A stretch of 64,000 nt of DNA from Trujillonella endophytica. Lineage in GTDB: Bacteria > Actinomycetota > Actinomycetes > Mycobacteriales > Geodermatophilaceae. The stretch covers positions 62,001 through 126,000 of the forward strand of contig NZ_FOEE01000012.1 of NCBI RefSeq assembly GCF_900110555.1, read 5' to 3'. Positions 45,244-53,439 of this stretch are shown in pieces. The notes under the pieces were generated by a model. That model saw nothing but the letters and a program-made list of their open reading frames with translations. It had not been told where the DNA came from and ran no database searches. The first letter of the stretch is position 1. Every line of letters starts with the position of its first letter. Made by a program: the position numbers and the translations under genes.

Positions 45244-46947
45244 ATGCCGCACGCCCACTCCGACGCCGCGCTCACCCTGGCCCGCCTGCTGCAGGAACCA
45301 GCGCTGCGCCGGGCACGGATCCATGCCGGCCGCGCGGGCGCGGTGACCCGCCTGGAGTGGGCCACCCCGTGGGGTGCGGCGCTGGCGGAGGAGGAGCCGC
45401 TGGCCGGCGTCCTCGTGCACGCGCACGCCGCCGACCTCGCCGCGGACGGCACGCCGCTGGCCGAGGCCGCCGCCCGCCTGGCCGCGCGGGGTGCCGCCGC
45501 GCTGCTCCTGGACGGGCACGAGGCCGGGCCCGACGACGCCGCGGCCGCCTGCCGGCTCCCGCTGGCCACGATGTCGGACACCGTCGCCTTCGCCACCGTC
45601 AGCCGGCTGGTCGCCGATCTCACCCTCGCCCGCGAGACCCACGACCTCCGCTACGGGCTCACCGTCCACCGGGCCCTGGCCGAGCTGCTCTACCGGGGTG
45701 CCGAGCTGGCGGCGCTGTGCAGCCAGATGTCGCGGATGTCCCAGCGTCCGGTCGCGGTCTTCGACAGCTCGGGGGCGCTGGCCGCGCTCGAGCAGCCGCA
45801 GCCGCGGCTGGTCGACCCCGACGCGCTGGTCGCGGCGTTCGGCGCCCAGGCCGAGGCGCTCGGCACGGTGGGGGAGCCCCGCGAGCTGCACCCGCGGCTG
45901 GCGGGGCTCGTCCTCGCCGAGCGGGAGCTGGCGTGCGTGCTGACCCCGATCGTGCTCGGCGGCCGGCACGACGGCTGGATCGTGCTGCTCGAGGAGAGCG
46001 ACGACCCGCATCCGCACGACCTGGCACAGCACCGGGTCCTCGTGGAGCAGGCCGCACCGATCGTGGGCACCGAGATGCTCCGGCTGCGCAGCGTGCAACG
46101 GGCCAAGGAGCAGGCACGGGGGGACTTCGTGCACGGCCTGCTGCACGGCCGGTTCGCCACGCTCGAGGACATCAGCGCCCGCGCGGCGCACTACGAGTTC
46201 CCCGTGCGGTCGTGGTTCGGCGTGGTCGTCGCCTCGGGGGTGACCACGGCCGCGGACGTCGACTCGCCCACCCGCCTGCAGGGGATCGCGTTGCAGGCGG
46301 CCCGGCTGCTGCCCGAGCAGGACCGGCACACCCAGGCCGCGATGGTCGGGGACGTGCTCGTCGTCGTCCGGGAGGCCGCCCGCCGCGGGACCATGGGGAC
46401 GCCGGACATGGCCGTGGCGACGATCGGCGAGTACGCCACCGCTCTGCACCGCTACCTGTCCCGCCGCAAGGACCAGGGGGGCCGGCCCGTGCGGGTGGCG
46501 TACGGCCGCCCCGCGGTGGGAGCCCTCGCCATCCCCGACAGCTACCGCGAGGCGCGGTTGGCCCACGGGCTGCAGGGCCGGCTCGAGCTGGCGCCGGTCT
46601 GCGGCTACCAGGAGCTGCGGGTGCACGCGGTGCTGGAGGAGGTGGCCGCCAGCCGCACCGGCCGCTCCTACGCCACCGACGTCCTGGCGCCGCTGCGCGA
46701 CCCGTCGGCGGGGGAGCTGGAGGCGACCGTGCTCGCCTACGTGTCCGCGGGGGGCAACGTCAACGCCGCCGCCCGCGACCTGCACATCCACCGCAACACG
46801 ATGCTCTACAAGCTGGACCGGGCCTCGCGCCTGCTCGGCATGGACCTGCGGCAGGCGGAGAACCAGTTCGCCGTCTGGCTGGCGCACACCCTCGACCTGC
46901 TCGCCGAGACCGGCGCGGAGGTGGACCGGGTGGTCCGCCCGGCGTGA
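45244..46947 (+). CDS. PucR/CdaR-family transcriptional regulator
   Basis: 567 residues. A PucR-type N-terminal sensory region (about 1-140), a GAF-like middle, a GGDEF-like CdaR region (about 290-450) and the C-terminal PucR helix-turn-helix (AGGNVNAAARDLHIHRNTMLYKLDRASRLLG, about 502-535). Such regulators activate purine, allantoin, amino-acid or amine catabolism when the substrate appears. It lies in the middle of the oxidase/gamma-glutamyl locus and is the obvious local regulator. ATG at 45244 with AAGGAG seven bases upstream. Confidence 0.92.
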   Translation: MPHAHSDAALTLARLLQEPALRRARIHAGRAGAVTRLEWATPWGAALAEEEPLAGVLVHAHAADLAADGTPLAEAAARLAARGAAALLLDGHEAGPDDAAAACRLPLATMSDTVAFATVSRLVADLTLARETHDLRYGLTVHRALAELLYRGAELAALCSQMSRMSQRPVAVFDSSGALAALEQPQPRLVDPDALVAAFGAQAEALGTVGEPRELHPRLAGLVLAERELACVLTPIVLGGRHDGWIVLLEESDDPHPHDLAQHRVLVEQAAPIVGTEMLRLRSVQRAKEQARGDFVHGLLHGRFATLEDISARAAHYEFPVRSWFGVVVASGVTTAADVDSPTRLQGIALQAARLLPEQDRHTQAAMVGDVLVVVREAARRGTMGTPDMAVATIGEYATALHRYLSRRKDQGGRPVRVAYGRPAVGALAIPDSYREARLAHGLQGRLELAPVCGYQELRVHAVLEEVAASRTGRSYATDVLAPLRDPSAGELEATVLAYVSAGGNVNAAARDLHIHRNTMLYKLDRASRLLGMDLRQAENQFAVWLAHTLDLLAETGAEVDRVVRPA

Positions 46948-46962
46948 GCCCTCGCCCGGGGG

Positions 46963-48381
46963 TCAGCCGGCCACGGGCGCCGTCGCCGGTGCCGGCGCGG
47001 CGTCGGGCACCTCGCGCCCGGCGAAGCTGAGCGCGAGGCCGCCGAGCGCGATCGCGGCGCAGCCGCCGAACAACCAGGACAGGTGGCCGGGGTAGGCCGC
47101 GGCCACGCCGGCGGCGCCGACGGAGGCGCCGACGAACCGCATCATGTTGAACAGGCCCAGCCCCGCGCCCTTCTGGCCGGCCGGCGAGCGGGTGGCGCCG
47201 GTGAGCGACGGGGTCTGCACCAGGGCCACGCCCAGGCCGGCGACGACGAGCAGCACGCCGAAGGCCGGCACCGAGGTCGACCGGTTGCCGAGGAGCACCG
47301 CGAGCAGCACGGAGACGCCGAGCAGGACCAGCAGGCCGGTGCGCAGCACCGGGCGCGGGCCGATGCGGTCCGACAGCCGCCCGACCAGCGGGGCGGAGAC
47401 CGCCCACACCACCGGCAGCAGGAAGACCAGCAGCCCGGTGGCCGTGCCGGACAGGTCCACGACGCCGGTCAGGTGCAGCGGCACGGCGACCAGCAACGAG
47501 AACAGCGTCACCTGCTGCACGAACACCCCGGTGGCGCTGCGCAGCCAGCGCATCTCGACCAGCAGCCGCGGGTCGATGAAGCCGTCGGGGCGCCGCAGCC
47601 CGGAGACGACGAAGCCGACGAGAGCGAGGACGCCGAGGGCGACGGCCGCGAGCGGCGCCCACCCCGGCACGTCCTGCGGCGCGATCGTCACCGCCGTCAT
47701 CAGGGCCGCCACGCCGAGGGTGAGGGAGCCGACCCCGCGGACGTCGATCGGCACCCGCTCGCCGCGCTCGCGCGGCATCATCGTCGCGGCCAGGACCAGG
47801 ACCCCCACGGTGACCGGCAGCAGCACCCAGAAGATGGCGCGCCAGCCCAGTGCGTCGGCGAGCAGGCCGCCGACCGGCGGTCCCACCGCCTGGCCGATGC
47901 CGTTGGCCGCACCCCATGCGCCCATGACGCGGCTGCGCCGGTCGTCGGGCCAGGTGCGGGCCAGGGTGCCCATGACCGCGACGGGAACCAGGGCGCAGCC
48001 CAGCCCCTGGACGGCGCGGAAGGCGACCAGGACGGGCAGCGTGGGGGAGAGGGCGGCGCCCAGGGTGCCGACCAGGAGCACCGACATGGCGAGCACGAGC
48101 GTGCGCCGCCGGCCCAGGCGGTCGCTGATCCAGCCGGTGACCGGCATGGCCACGGCCAGGACGAGGACCGTCGCCGAGGCGACCAGCACGCCCTGGCTCA
48201 CGGGGGCGGTGAAGCCGTCGGTGATCTGGCGCAGCGGAACGTTGACGACGTTGTTGCTGACGGTCCCGAGGAAGGTCGCGCCGAGCAGTGCGGCCAACAG
48301 CCAACCCGCCCGCGGCGGTAGCGCGCCGCCCCCGCTGGGTACCGCGGGACGGGGGATCCGCGCCTGTCGCATCGAGGTCAC
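46963..48381 (-). CDS. MFS drug/metabolite efflux transporter (DHA2-like)
   Basis: 472 residues with about 12-14 membrane helices. Motif A GWISDRLGRRRT follows helix 2, and RAVQGLGCALVPVAVMG is the motif B region. The VGPPVGGLLADALGWRAIF segment is typical of QacA/EmrB-like antiporters. The GTG at 48381 or the ATG at 48372 may be the start. It is convergent with the PucR gene and divergent from the permease at 48556, and so could export a product or toxic intermediate of the locus. Substrate unknown. Confidence 0.88.
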   Translation of the reverse strand: MTSMRQARIPRPAVPSGGGALPPRAGWLLAALLGATFLGTVSNNVVNVPLRQITDGFTAPVSQGVLVASATVLVLAVAMPVTGWISDRLGRRRTLVLAMSVLLVGTLGAALSPTLPVLVAFRAVQGLGCALVPVAVMGTLARTWPDDRRSRVMGAWGAANGIGQAVGPPVGGLLADALGWRAIFWVLLPVTVGVLVLAATMMPRERGERVPIDVRGVGSLTLGVAALMTAVTIAPQDVPGWAPLAAVALGVLALVGFVVSGLRRPDGFIDPRLLVEMRWLRSATGVFVQQVTLFSLLVAVPLHLTGVVDLSGTATGLLVFLLPVVWAVSAPLVGRLSDRIGPRPVLRTGLLVLLGVSVLLAVLLGNRSTSVPAFGVLLVVAGLGVALVQTPSLTGATRSPAGQKGAGLGLFNMMRFVGASVGAAGVAAAYPGHLSWLFGGCAAIALGGLALSFAGREVPDAAPAPATAPVAG

Positions 48382-48471
48382 CGAACGTCCTCCCCGTGTC
48401 GTGCCGGCCCCCAGCGTGTCAACAGACCGGAAACGTTCCTACGGCACGCTGCACATTCCACGGTGGGTGAG

Positions 48472-48481
48472 ATGTGCACAT
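48472..48481. promoter_or_regulatory. ATGTGCACAT palindrome between two transporter genes
   Basis: A perfect 10-bp palindrome in the divergent MFS-permease region, centred on the same GTGCAC core found before the oxidase operon and before the PucR gene. It is the most symmetric of the three copies. Confidence 0.45.
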
Positions 48482-48555
48482 CGTTCATGGACGGTCCCCG
48501 CCCGTTCGGGGACGTTGCTCTCCATCACATTGGGCTCACACCCGTAGGGGCGTCG

Positions 48556-50229
48556 ATGCAACTCGAAGCAGCGCACTGGGTCTTCCTGGCCGGGGTCGTC
48601 GTCATCCTCGCCACGATGATCATGCGCAAGAACATCGTGGTCCCGGCAGTCGTGGCCACCTTCCTCACGGCGCTGGTGTACTCCGGCAGCCTGGCCACGG
48701 GGCTGTCGGCGGTCTTCAACGCCAGCCTCGTGGCGGCGACCAGCCTCTTCAACATCTTCCTGATCATCGCCATGGTGACGGCGATGCTCCGGTCGCTGGA
48801 GGGGCTGGGGGCCGACCGGCGCATGGTGGCGCCGTTCCGGCCCCTCATGCGCAACGGCCACCTGGCGTTCTGGACGCTGGTGATCGTCACGTACTTCATC
48901 TCGCTGTTCTTCTGGCCGACGCCCGCGGTGCCGCTCATCGGTGCGGTGCTGGTCCCGGTGGCGATCCGCGCCGGGCTGCGGCCGCTTGCCGCCGGCTTCA
49001 CGATCGCGATCGCCGGCCAGGGCATGGCGCTGTCGTCGGACTACGTCATCCGCGTCGCGCCCGGCCTGTCGGCCACCGCGGCCAACGCCGACCCGAACGT
49101 CGTCGCCGACCGGGCCTTCGTGATGTCGCTGATCGTGGGCGGGATCGCGCTGGCCATCGGGTACGCGATGGAGGTCCGCAAGATGCGGCGGCCGGCCGAC
49201 CAGTGGCTGGACGACTGGGAGACCGCCGCCGAGCGGGGTCTGCGGTCCGCGGACGCCGAGTCCGGCGCCGACGTGCCCGAGGGCCCGGGTGGCGGCGTGA
49301 CCGCCGGGGGCGGCGGGGCCGTCGGCGGAGGCGGTACGGCCGGTCGTCCGGGCGGCCCCGGCGGCGGCACGGCCGTCGAGGAGCGCGAGCTCGTCGGCAC
49401 GGCGGTGCCGCTGAACGAGGCCGGCGAGCCGCGACTGGTCGGGCACGGCCTCTCGCTGCGCGGCACCCCGGCGGGGGAGCCGGTCCCGGCGGAGGCACAC
49501 ACCGTGCACCCGGTGGACAAGCCCGCGGCGTCGAAGTTCTTCGCGCTCTTCGTGCCGCTGGCCTACGCGGCCCTGATCGTCTACCTGATCGTCGCCAGCG
49601 TCTCGGACTCCGTGCCGGACCTGCAGGGCGGTGACGCCGCGGCCCTCGTCGGCGGGATCGCGCTGCTGACGATGTTCGGCGCCGCGTTCGCCCGCAACCG
49701 CCACACGTTCATGGAAACCTCCGCCGAGCACATCGTCGACGGCCTCGTCTTCGCCTTCAAGGCGATGGGCGTCGTGCTCCCGATCGCCGGATTCTTCTTC
49801 CTCGGCAATGGCGAGTTCTCCGCCCAGATCATGGGCCTGGGCGAGGAGACCGGGCCGGCGTTCCTGTACGACCTGGTCGTCAAGGGGCAGGACCAGCTGC
49901 CGTCCAGCGGCATGATCACCGCCTTCGGCATCCTGCTCGTCGGCCTGATCGCCGGCCTGGAGGGCTCCGGCTTCTCGGGTCTGCCGCTCACCGGCTCCCT
50001 GGCCGGCTCCCTCTCCGAGGGCGCCGGGGTCAGCAGCCCGACGCTGGCGGCCATCGGCCAGATGGGCAACATCTGGTCCGGCGGCGGCACGCTGGTCGCG
50101 TGGTCCTCGCTGCTGGCGGTCGCCGGCTTCTGCCGGGTGCCCGCGGTCGAACTGGCCCGGCGGTGCTTCCTGCCGGTCATGGCCGGGCTGGTCGTCTCCA
50201 CCGTGGTGGCGGTGGTGGTCTTCGGCTGA
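48556..50229 (+). CDS. Polytopic membrane permease, probable substrate uptake
   Basis: 557 residues from the ATG at 48556 (RBS TAGGGG); an in-frame start at 48463 would add 31 residues over the palindrome. Two membrane halves, about 5-6 helices each (1-210 and 320-557), are split by a long cytoplasmic loop (about 215-335). That loop includes a Gly-rich low-complexity run (GGGVTAGGGGAVGGGG). The C-terminal half has GMITAFGILLVGLIAGLEGSGFSGLPLTGSLA, reminiscent of transporters in the ion-transporter superfamily, but I cannot name the family. Position beside the PucR/oxidase locus with a shared upstream motif suggests it imports the substrate. Confidence 0.65.
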   Translation: MQLEAAHWVFLAGVVVILATMIMRKNIVVPAVVATFLTALVYSGSLATGLSAVFNASLVAATSLFNIFLIIAMVTAMLRSLEGLGADRRMVAPFRPLMRNGHLAFWTLVIVTYFISLFFWPTPAVPLIGAVLVPVAIRAGLRPLAAGFTIAIAGQGMALSSDYVIRVAPGLSATAANADPNVVADRAFVMSLIVGGIALAIGYAMEVRKMRRPADQWLDDWETAAERGLRSADAESGADVPEGPGGGVTAGGGGAVGGGGTAGRPGGPGGGTAVEERELVGTAVPLNEAGEPRLVGHGLSLRGTPAGEPVPAEAHTVHPVDKPAASKFFALFVPLAYAALIVYLIVASVSDSVPDLQGGDAAALVGGIALLTMFGAAFARNRHTFMETSAEHIVDGLVFAFKAMGVVLPIAGFFFLGNGEFSAQIMGLGEETGPAFLYDLVVKGQDQLPSSGMITAFGILLVGLIAGLEGSGFSGLPLTGSLAGSLSEGAGVSSPTLAAIGQMGNIWSGGGTLVAWSSLLAVAGFCRVPAVELARRCFLPVMAGLVVSTVVAVVVFG

Positions 50230-50233
50230 CCCC

Positions 50234-50305
50234 GCCCGGCATCGCGCCGGGCACCCCCTGGGACGCAGCAGCCCCGGGCCGCGATCGGCGGGCCGGGGCT
50301 GCTGC
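50234..50305 (+). terminator. Two hairpins after the permease gene
   Basis: A 7-bp GCCCGGC/GCCGGGC hairpin (50234-50252) is followed by a 13-bp perfect stem (50265-50277 with 50293-50305) whose loop can pair further. They lie directly after the permease stop and before the end of a convergent small gene, so they may serve both strands. Confidence 0.6.
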
Positions 50306-50362
50306 CTGTCCGGGGTGGGACGGGCCCGGCCGGCGGAGTCGCGGTGGCTGAGGCGCGGCGGC

Positions 50363-50581
50363 TCAGGAGCGGCGGGGCCGGTGCGGCGGCGCGGTGCTGA
50401 ACGCGTGCCGCCAGAGGACGCGGATGGCGTGCGCCGCGAAGACCACGCCCACCACCGGCCCGAGGACGCGCCAGACGGCGGGGGCGTCCAGCGCGACGGG
50501 CAGTACGCCCAGCACCAGGGCGACCACGACCGCGCTCCCGATCGTCCGCACCACGTCCGCGCGGGGCGCCCCGTCGTCCAT
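50363..50581 (-). CDS. Small two-helix membrane protein
   Basis: 72 residues (MDDGAPRADVV...). Two membrane helices at about 13-30 (IGSAVVVALVLGVLPVAL) and 38-58 (VLGPVVGVVFAAHAIRVLW), then a basic Pro/Arg-rich end. The ATG at 50581 has a weak RBS; upstream in-frame starts lack coding character. No recognised family. Convergent with the permease gene. Confidence 0.55.
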   Translation of the reverse strand: MDDGAPRADVVRTIGSAVVVALVLGVLPVALDAPAVWRVLGPVVGVVFAAHAIRVLWRHAFSTAPPHRPRRS

Positions 50582-50660
50582 GGATCGAGTGTTACCGATG
50601 GGTTCCGCATCGGTCTGTGACCTGAGTCTCACTGGGGGTCGGGTGTGCGCAGGGTCATGC

Positions 50661-51626
50661 ATGGGGGGCAGGCTGGCGATCGTGCCGCTGGACGACGTCG
50701 CCGACGAGCTGTACGCGGGGGACCCGGACGAGTTCGTGGCGGACCGCAACGCGCGGGCGGCCGAGGCGAGGGCCGACGGGGACCGCGTCCTGGCCAAGGA
50801 GATCGCCGCCCTGCCCAAACCGTCGACCGCGGCGTGGGTGGTGAACGTGCTGGTGCGGGCGCACCGTGACGAGATCGAAGCGCTCGTCGAGCTGGGCGGG
50901 CTGCTGCGGGAGGCGCAGGAGTCCCTCGCCGGCGACCAGCTGCGGGCGCTCAACGCACAGCGGGGGCAGCTGCTGTCGGCGCTGACCCGCCAGGCCGCCG
51001 CCCGCGCCCGCGAGCGCGGACGCCCGGTGAGCACCGCCGTCGCCGGGCAGGTCGAGGAGACCCTCCGGGCCGCGATGGCCGATCCCGGGGCGGGGGAGGC
51101 CGTGCTGGGCGGCCGGCTCAGCTCACCGCTGAGCTACAGCGGCATGGGCGGGGTGACCGGCGTGCGGCCGCAGCTGAGGGTGGTGCGCGAGCCGGCGCCC
51201 GCGCCGCCGAGGCGCAGCCGGGCGGGCGAGGACCGTGGGGACGGCGACCGGCGGGCCCGCGAGGAGGAGCGCCTGCGGGAGCGGGAGGAGGCGGCCCGGC
51301 GCGCGGCCGAGGAGCAGCACCGGCGCGAGGTCGCGCAGGCGCGGGAGGAGGCGACCGCCGCCGCGGAGCTGGCGGAGGAGACCGCCGTCCGCGCCGAGGA
51401 GGAGCGGGACCGCGCGGGCGAGCTCGACGAGCGGCACGAGCGCCTCCGGGCCCGCGTCGAGGAGCTGAGCGTCGAGCTGGCCCGGGCCGAGGAGGAGGCC
51501 GGGGAGGCCGCCGCCGAACTCCGCCGGGCCGAGCGGCACCGGACGACGGCGGAGCGGCAGGCCCGTGACGCCGCCGCCGCCCGGGACCGCGCCCTGGCCC
51601 GCCTGCGGGAGCTCGAGGAGGGCTGA
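50661..51626 (+). CDS. Coiled-coil protein of unknown function
   Basis: 321 residues. An N-terminal helical domain (about 1-150) includes DDVADELYAGDPDEFVADRNARAAEARADGDRVLAKEIAALPKPSTAAWVVN, a pattern I have the impression of from uncharacterised actinobacterial proteins. After a Pro-rich hinge (EPAPAPPRRSR) comes a long charged coiled coil (about 195-321) dominated by Arg, Glu and Ala. ATG at 50661; GTG at 50682 is an alternative. It may be a structural or scaffold protein. No enzymatic motif. Confidence 0.7.
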   Translation: MGGRLAIVPLDDVADELYAGDPDEFVADRNARAAEARADGDRVLAKEIAALPKPSTAAWVVNVLVRAHRDEIEALVELGGLLREAQESLAGDQLRALNAQRGQLLSALTRQAAARARERGRPVSTAVAGQVEETLRAAMADPGAGEAVLGGRLSSPLSYSGMGGVTGVRPQLRVVREPAPAPPRRSRAGEDRGDGDRRAREEERLREREEAARRAAEEQHRREVAQAREEATAAAELAEETAVRAEEERDRAGELDERHERLRARVEELSVELARAEEEAGEAAAELRRAERHRTTAERQARDAAAARDRALARLRELEEG

Positions 51627-51649
51627 CCCGCGGCCCGGCCCGACCCGGG

Positions 51650-51691
51650 GCAGGAGCGCACAATTGCCCCGGGGCAGGAGCGCGGAATTGC
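51650..51691. repeat. REP-like element, second locus
   Basis: Two direct copies of an 18-bp unit (GCAGGAGCGCACAATTGC at 51650, GCAGGAGCGCGGAATTGC at 51674) flanked by CCCCGGGG. They are close relatives of the inverted unit at 44593. The element sits between two convergent genes, as at 44.5 kb. Confidence 0.75.
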
Positions 51692-51705
51692 CCCGGGCAG
51701 GGGCG

Positions 51706-52227
51706 TCAGCCCATCGTCTTCTGGCCGTCCAGGGACTCCCGCAGGATGTCCGCGTGCCCGGCGTGCTGGGCGGTCTCGGCCACGATGTGGAGGAACACCC
51801 GGCGGGCCGAGCGGCGCGCACCCGGCTCGAACCACGGCGCCTCCGGCAGCGGGTGGTCGGCGTCGAGGTCGGGGAGGGTGGCGACGAGCTCGTCCGTGCG
51901 GGCGGCCACGGCGTCGTAGCCGGCCAGGACGTCGGCAAGGGTCTCGCCGGGCTCCATCCGCCACTCGGCCTCCCAGCGGGCCATTTGCTCCGGGTCGTCG
52001 GGCCCGCCCATCACCGACGGGCCGTGCTCGATGAAGTCGGCCCAGCTGCGCTCGGTGTGCGCCACGTGCTTGATCAGGGCGCCGAGGGTCAGCTCGCTGG
52101 CGGTGGTGCGCTGCCGGGCCTGCTCCTCGGTGAGCCCCTGCACGGTGTAGCGCAGGAACCAGCGGTGGGCGCGCAGCGTCTCGAGCAGGTCGGCGCGCTC
52201 GCGGGTCAGGGTGCTGGTGGTCGTCAT
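51706..52227 (-). CDS. DinB-family protein
   Basis: 173 residues, a four-helix bundle of the DinB/DUF664 type. Likely metal-binding histidines are in LIKHVAHTERSW (near 53-57) and in HIVAETAQHAGHADILRE (near 148-158). Members include metal-dependent thiol transferases (bacillithiol and mycothiol S-transferases); actinobacteria use mycothiol, so this could be a mycothiol-dependent enzyme, though this is only family-based. ATG at 52227. Divergent from the WYL regulator, which may control it. Confidence 0.87.
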   Translation of the reverse strand: MTTTSTLTRERADLLETLRAHRWFLRYTVQGLTEEQARQRTTASELTLGALIKHVAHTERSWADFIEHGPSVMGGPDDPEQMARWEAEWRMEPGETLADVLAGYDAVAARTDELVATLPDLDADHPLPEAPWFEPGARRSARRVFLHIVAETAQHAGHADILRESLDGQKTMG

Positions 52228-52317
52228 GGTCGGTGCCTTCCGCGGTCGGGGTCGATGGGACCAGCCTCGCGATCATCGGTGCCAGTTGCTGACCGCAATG
52301 GCGGAGAATCTGGAATC

Positions 52318-53439
52318 GTGGCCGACACCGGGAACCGCACGCTGCGCCTGCTCTCCCTGATGCAGGACCGCCGGCACTGGGCCGGCTCGGACCTCGCCGA
52401 CCGGCTGGGCGTCTCGTTGCGCACCCTGCGCCGCGACGTCGAGCGGCTGCGCGACCTCGGCTATCCGGTGGAGGCAGGCCCGGGGGTCGGCGGCGGCTAC
52501 CGGCTGGCGCCCGGGGCGTCGCTGCCTCCCCTGGTGCTCGACGACGAGGAGGCGGTCGCGCTGACCGTCGGCCTGCAGGCCGCGGCGCAGGCAGCCGTCG
52601 CGGGCATGGCGGAGTCGTCGGTGCGGGCGCTGGCCAAGATCGTGCCGGTGCTGCCGCCGCGACTGCGCCGTCGCGTCGACGCGCTGGCCGCCGCCACGGC
52701 TCCGGTCCCCTGGCACGGGGGAGAGACCGCCGTCGACCCCGCCGTCCTCACGACGGTCGCGCAGGCCTGCCGGGACACCGTCCGGCTCTCGTTCGACTAC
52801 ACCGCGGCGAGCGGCGAGCGCAGCGAGCGGCTGGTCGAGCCGTTCCGGCTGGTCCCGCTGCGCCGTCGCTGGTACCTCGTCGCCTACGACACCGGCCGCG
52901 GGGACTGGCGCAGCTTCCGGCTGGACCGGCTGACCGGCCCGCACGCGACCGGCGCCCGGTTCGCCCCCCGCCGGCTGCCGGCCGGTGACGCCGTCGCGTT
53001 CGTGCAGGCCGGTCTGGGTGCGCGCCCGGGGACGCCGGTGACCGCGCTGGTGGCGGCGCCGGCGGAGGACGTCCGCCGGCGGATCGGCCGGTGGGCGACC
53101 GTGACCGACGACGGCGCGGGCGGCAGCCGGGTGTCGATGGAGTCCGACGCCCTGGAGTGGGCCCTGTTCGCGCTGGGGGCGGCGGAGGCGGACTTCACCG
53201 TCGTCGAACCGCCGGAGCTGGTGGAGCGGGCGCGCGCCTGGGGCGAGCGGTTCGTCCGCGCCGCGGGCCGGCCGGTCCTGCCGGAGCACCCGTCCCCCGC
53301 GGTCAGTCCGCGAGCAGCTGCAGGAGCCGGTTCCGGTCGGGACCCGGGGGCGGAGGTGGTGGCGCCGGCGGAGGTCCGGCCAGCTTCTCGGCGATCTCCG
53401 GCCGGCCCAGCACGTCCCGCGCCGGGGCCAGGCAGTTGA
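52318..53439 (+). CDS. WYL-domain transcriptional regulator (HTH_11/DeoR-like)
   Basis: 373 residues. The N-terminal winged helix (RTLRLLSLMQDRRHWAGSDLADRLGVSLRTLRRDVERLRDLGYPVEA) is followed by the WYL domain (FRLVPLRRRWYLVAYDTGRGDWRSFRLDR, near 180-210) and a C-terminal WCX domain. These sense small ligands or nucleic acid. GTG at 52318. The last 45 residues are low-complexity (Pro/Ala/Arg) and overlap the convergent FAD monooxygenase gene by 137 bp, an unusually large antisense overlap. The true end could be affected by a sequence error, or the tail may be a late extension. Confidence 0.85.
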   Translation: MADTGNRTLRLLSLMQDRRHWAGSDLADRLGVSLRTLRRDVERLRDLGYPVEAGPGVGGGYRLAPGASLPPLVLDDEEAVALTVGLQAAAQAAVAGMAESSVRALAKIVPVLPPRLRRRVDALAAATAPVPWHGGETAVDPAVLTTVAQACRDTVRLSFDYTAASGERSERLVEPFRLVPLRRRWYLVAYDTGRGDWRSFRLDRLTGPHATGARFAPRRLPAGDAVAFVQAGLGARPGTPVTALVAAPAEDVRRRIGRWATVTDDGAGGSRVSMESDALEWALFALGAAEADFTVVEPPELVERARAWGERFVRAAGRPVLPEHPSPAVSPRAAAGAGSGRDPGAEVVAPAEVRPASRRSPAGPARPAPGPGS

